9,795 bases of DNA from Anaerolineae bacterium (GTDB lineage: Bacteria > Chloroflexota > Anaerolineae > B4-G1 > SLSP01): contig JAFGNI010000118.1 in the NCBI GenBank assembly GCA_016927095.1, forward strand, positions 1 to 9,795, written 5' to 3'. Positions 7,933 to 9,795 of this stretch are shown piece after piece. The notes under the pieces were generated by a model. The model saw nothing but the letters and a program-made list of their open reading frames with translations. It had not been told where the DNA came from and searched no databases. How positions within the stretch are numbered: the stretch's first letter is position 1; the number at the start of each line of letters is the position of its first letter. The translations under genes and the position numbers were made by a program.

Positions 7933-7961
7933 ACAACCGGCACCGTGTCCTTGACAACCGG
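7933..7961. repeat. Two direct repeats ACAACCGG spaced 21 bp, candidate regulator site
   Basis: ACAACCGG occurs at 7933-7940 and 7954-7961, and ACCGT follows each copy (after one extra base in the first). The 21-bp offset is two helical turns, placing both on the same DNA face. They lie about 44-72 bases upstream of the predicted ATPase operon start, where activators often bind. This is a positional inference; no known regulator consensus was recognised. Confidence 0.35.
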
Positions 7962-7978
7962 ACCGTATGCTGACACGG
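7943..7978. other. Seven-bp inverted repeat in the divergent region
   Basis: CCGTGTC (7943-7949) and GACACGG (7972-7978) are perfect reverse complements separated by 22 bases. It lacks a T tract, so it is not a typical terminator. It overlaps the ACAACCGG direct repeats and could be part of the same regulatory site, or chance. Confidence 0.25.
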
Positions 7979-8022
7979 CTGCAGTACGCTGGGTACAAGA
8001 CTGGTAACCTGATTGCGCCCAT

Positions 8023-8051
8023 TTCACAAAAGACGCAACTGAGGGTAGGAT
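8023..8051 (+). promoter_or_regulatory. Candidate promoter of the oxidoreductase/dehydratase operon
   Basis: TTCACA (8023-8028) is followed after 17 bases by TAGGAT (8046-8051), five and four matches to the sigma70 boxes. Transcription would start near 8058, about 40 bases before the ATG. A better-looking TTGACA at 7951 has no -10 at proper spacing. The match is modest; its overlap with the palindrome at 8045-8064 adds some weight. Confidence 0.4.
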
Positions 8052-8064
8052 AGCGGTATCCTAC
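8045..8064. promoter_or_regulatory. Perfect palindrome, candidate repressor operator
   Basis: GTAGGATA and TATCCTAC are perfect 8-base inverted arms around GCGG. The left arm contains the candidate -10 box and the right arm covers the likely transcription start of the plus-strand operon, the classical place for a repressor. It could also form a hairpin at the 5' end of the mRNA, but there is no following T tract. I do not recognise it as a known consensus. Confidence 0.55.
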
Positions 8065-8085
8065 AAACCAAATCCAGTTTCACAC

Positions 8086-8093
8086 AAGGAGGA
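8086..8093 (+). promoter_or_regulatory. Ribosome binding site of the oxidoreductase gene
   Basis: AAGGAGGA sits 5 bases before ATG 8099, an almost ideal site that fixes the start codon. Confidence 0.85.
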
Positions 8094-8098
8094 ACACG

Positions 8099-9202
8099 AT
8101 GTCAGATCAAACCTACAAAGTAGCGGTGATCGGAACGGGTATGATCGCCAACATCGCCCACATCCCGGCGTGGCAGGCCCAGGGCGACGACGTGGAGCTC
8201 GTCGCCTGTGCAGACATTCTGCCAGAACGCGCGGAGATCACGGCCAAGAGCCACGGCATCCCACGCGCGTATGGCGACTGGCAGAAGATGCTCAATGAGG
8301 TCAAACCGGACATCGTCTCGGTCTGTACCCCGAACGTCTACCACATGGATCCGACGATTGAGGCCCTCAAGGGTGGCGCGCACGTCTGCTGCGAGAAGCC
8401 GATCACGATCAGCACGGAATACGCCCAGAAGATGTTTGACGTTTCCGACGCAGCCGGTCGCGAGCTCTTCATCACCCAGACCTCGCGTTTCACTAACCTG
8501 AGCCTCGCAGCAAAGGAATTCGCCGACTCCGGCAAGCTGGGCGAAGTGTACTATGCCGAGACGGCCCTACTGCGGCGACGGGGTATCCCCAAGTGGGGCG
8601 TTTTCCATATCAAGGAGCACAACGCCGGTGGGCCCGTCTACGACCTGGGTGTCCACGCACTGGATTTGCTGATCTGGGTGATGGGCAACCCCAAGATCGT
8701 CGCTGTGAGCGGCGCCACTTACACGAAGTTCGGCAACAAGGATGAGAACCTCGCCACCTCACTGGCGGATAGCGGCGCGCCTTCAGGCGTCATCACCCCC
8801 CGCCCCTATGACTACCGGGAGTTCGACGTTGAGGACTTCGCCTCGGCGCTCTTCCGGATGGAGGATGGTGGCACCATTCTACTTCGTACCTCATGGGCGG
8901 CCAACGTGCCCGACAACCCCGGCAAGACCTTCATCCTGGGCACCGCGGGTGGCCTGCAGATCGAACCGACGCTGGAGTACATCACCAACATCGATCGCTA
9001 CCAGTCCAACGTCGCGCTGAAGGTGCCGCGCGACCAGGACGTCCCCTTCGTCGGTCACCACAACCACATGGAGCACGTGATTCGCGTGCTGCGTGGCGAA
9101 GAGGAGAAGATCGTCAAGCGCGAGCAAGTGCTGAACGTGATGGGTGCGCTGGAGGGTCTGTACAAGTCCGGCGAGCTCGGTCGCGAAGTGCGCCTAGACT
9201 AG
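8099..9202 (+). CDS. Gfo/Idh/MocA family NAD(P)-dependent oxidoreductase
   Basis: This is a soluble dehydrogenase of the family that oxidises or reduces hydroxyl groups of sugars, inositols and their derivatives. It has 367 residues, a usual length. Residues 7-17 (KVAVIGTGMIA) form the Rossmann nucleotide-binding turn, followed by the strand VELVACAD (32-39). CEKPIT (98-103) holds the family's conserved Glu-Lys-Pro with the probable catalytic Lys100. GGPVYDLGVHALDLLIW (177-193) contains the Asp/His pair (Asp182, His186) of the substrate-side motif. The C-terminal alpha/beta domain runs from about 125 to 340. No signal peptide is seen. The strong ribosome binding site fixes the start. It is divergent from the ATPase operon and precedes the dehydratase genes, so a role in sugar or sugar-acid breakdown is likely. 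The substrate is not predictable from this sequence. Confidence 0.94.
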   Translation: MSDQTYKVAVIGTGMIANIAHIPAWQAQGDDVELVACADILPERAEITAKSHGIPRAYGDWQKMLNEVKPDIVSVCTPNVYHMDPTIEALKGGAHVCCEKPITISTEYAQKMFDVSDAAGRELFITQTSRFTNLSLAAKEFADSGKLGEVYYAETALLRRRGIPKWGVFHIKEHNAGGPVYDLGVHALDLLIWVMGNPKIVAVSGATYTKFGNKDENLATSLADSGAPSGVITPRPYDYREFDVEDFASALFRMEDGGTILLRTSWAANVPDNPGKTFILGTAGGLQIEPTLEYITNIDRYQSNVALKVPRDQDVPFVGHHNHMEHVIRVLRGEEEKIVKREQVLNVMGALEGLYKSGELGREVRLD

Positions 9203-9210
9203 GCAACGGC

Positions 9211-9345
9211 AAGGGACAAGGGGATAAGGGACAAGGGGAAAGGGATAGGGGACAAGGGCAAGGGCAGGAGTCTTCCACCGATCCCTGCCGCCATCTGTCC
9301 CTATCCCCAATCCCTTATCCCTTTTCCCCTTTCCCTTATCCCCCC
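9211..9345 (+). repeat. G-run array and facing C-run array forming a long imperfect hairpin
   Basis: The 170 bases between the oxidoreductase and the dehydratase small subunit contain eight GGG/GGGG runs (9213-9264) separated by 3-4 A-rich bases, then about 36 bases later seven C runs (9299-9345). The arms pair: 9220-9230 with 9333-9343 (11 bp perfect), 9233-9241 with 9323-9331, and most of 9242-9250 with 9312-9321, joined by one- or two-base bulges, leaving a loop of about 60 bases. The unit resembles AAGGGAC/AAGGGGAT repeated with variation. Alternatively the G tract alone could fold as one or two G-quadruplexes. No T tract follows, so it is not a standard terminator. It may be a dispersed intergenic repeat, an mRNA-stabilising or attenuating structure, or both. 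Confidence 0.8.
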
Positions 9346-9372
9346 AAAAATGAAAGGCCCGCAACGCGTCCA

Positions 9373-9681
9373 ATGAAAAACGTAGCCATACTCCTTGACC
9401 CCGCGGATAACGTGGCCACCGCGTTGCGGGACCTCAGCGCCGGCGAGCGCGTGACCGTGATGCTGAAAGATGTCACCTACACAGTGGTGCTGCGAGAGGA
9501 CATTGCCTTCGGCCACAAGTACGCCCTGCGTGACATTGCCAAGGGCGGGACTCTGCTCAAGTACGGCCTGCCAATTGGCAAGGCGCTGGACGACATCCGG
9601 GCCGGCGAGTGGGTCCACGTCCACAACTGCCGTAGCGACCGCTTCGGCTTCCGCCACGAGAGATATGGGATTCATGCCTGA
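9373..9681 (+). CDS. UxaA-type sugar-acid dehydratase small subunit (SAF domain)
   Basis: This is a 102-residue SAF-domain protein like the N-terminal part of altronate dehydratase UxaA and of galactarate or sulfolactate (SuyA) dehydratases. In those families the small and large parts together remove water from a sugar acid to give a 2-keto-3-deoxy acid. Visible signatures are DNVATALRDLSAGERV (about 11-26), IAFGHKYALRDIAKGG (44-59), KYGLPIGKALDDIRAGEWVHVHN (63-85) and a Ser/Arg-containing tail. The usual tail reads RRGRGDL-like, whereas this one reads RSDRFGFRHERYG. ATG 9373 is the only sensible start, as the upstream in-frame sequence is low-complexity repeat with no ATG. No good Shine-Dalgarno site precedes it, only GAAAGG about 15 bases away. 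The large-subunit gene begins 19 bases downstream. The exact substrate is unknown. Confidence 0.88.
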   Translation: MKNVAILLDPADNVATALRDLSAGERVTVMLKDVTYTVVLREDIAFGHKYALRDIAKGGTLLKYGLPIGKALDDIRAGEWVHVHNCRSDRFGFRHERYGIHA

Positions 9682-9700
9682 GCTCAGGAGTGTCCAATCC

Positions 9701-9795
9701 ATGGAGATCCTCGGTTACCTTAGGCCGGATGGCCAGATTGGGATCCGGAACAAAGTATCCATCATCTACAGCACAGATTGCTCTCGCCACATCGC
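9701..9795 (+). CDS. UxaA-type sugar-acid dehydratase large subunit, 3'-truncated by window edge
   Basis: Only the first 31 codons are present. They read MEILGYLRPDGQIGIRN followed by KVSIIYSTDCSRHI, matching the start of the large (catalytic) part of the altronate/galactarate dehydratase family, which typically opens GYxRPDGRxGIRNxxxVxxTVxC. The cysteine at residue 27 is in the conserved position, though it is preceded by Ser-Thr-Asp rather than the usual Thr-Val. AGGAG lies 10 bases upstream of the ATG. With the preceding SAF-domain gene it forms a split two-gene version of UxaA, as in SuyA/SuyB-like enzymes. The family call is good for so short a piece, but substrate class cannot be decided. 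Confidence 0.8.
   Translation, partial: MEILGYLRPDGQIGIRNKVSIIYSTDCSRHI

Noticed and set aside
7951..7956. TTGACA as a -35 box for the plus-strand operon
   Set aside because: A perfect -35 hexamer, but no acceptable -10 at 15-19 bases downstream; the nearest TATGCT is only 9 bases away.
9211..9345. CRISPR array or rho-independent terminator reading of the G/C-run tract
   Set aside because: Units are short, variable and lack unique spacers, so not CRISPR; the hairpin is not followed by a T tract, so it is not a standard terminator.
8893..9372. Long in-frame extension upstream of the dehydratase small subunit (open from 8893)
   Set aside because: The extension is an out-of-frame shadow of the oxidoreductase and then stop-free G/C-run repeat; family similarity begins only at ATG 9373.

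Overview
The window holds most of a V/A-type (rotary) ATP synthase/ATPase operon on the minus strand (about 1-7850), a 248-base divergent promoter region (7851-8098), and the start of a plus-strand operon for sugar-acid metabolism (8099-9795). Clear Shine-Dalgarno sites, a consensus sigma70-type promoter, ATGA start/stop overlaps and moderately high G+C indicate a bacterium. An archaeal-style ATPase beside a Gfo/Idh/MocA oxidoreductase and a split UxaA-type dehydratase would fit Chloroflexota (Anaerolineae/Caldilineae-like). That placement is inference from general knowledge, not from any search.

Minus strand, in order of transcription: peripheral-stalk subunit H/G (7850-7533), subunit C (7525-6425), membrane subunit I (6361-4424), proteolipid K (4359-3922), F (3911-3606), E (3609-2992), catalytic A (2995-1211) and non-catalytic B (1214 to beyond base 1, cut by the window edge). 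F/E, E/A and A/B each overlap by four bases (ATGA), so the V1 genes look translationally coupled. Subunit D, needed for the central rotor, is absent and should lie just left of the window. The operon has a strong candidate promoter (TTGATA-16-TATAAT) and possible upstream activator repeats.

Plus strand: an NAD(P)-dependent Gfo/Idh/MocA oxidoreductase with a strong ribosome binding site and a perfect 8-bp-arm palindrome over its candidate -10 element. A 170-base gap follows, with G-run and C-run arrays that together form a long imperfect hairpin. Then come the small (SAF-domain) subunit of a UxaA/altronate-dehydratase-like enzyme and the first 31 codons of its large subunit. Together these look like a regulated sugar-acid catabolic operon whose substrate cannot be read from the sequence.

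I see no previously undescribed multi-gene system. The most interesting points are non-coding: the G/C-run hairpin at 9211-9345, the operator-like palindrome at 8045-8064 and the 21-bp-spaced repeats at 7933-7961. The non-canonical ATPase gene order and the four-helix K subunit are of secondary interest. No tRNA, rRNA, CRISPR array or insertion sequence was seen.
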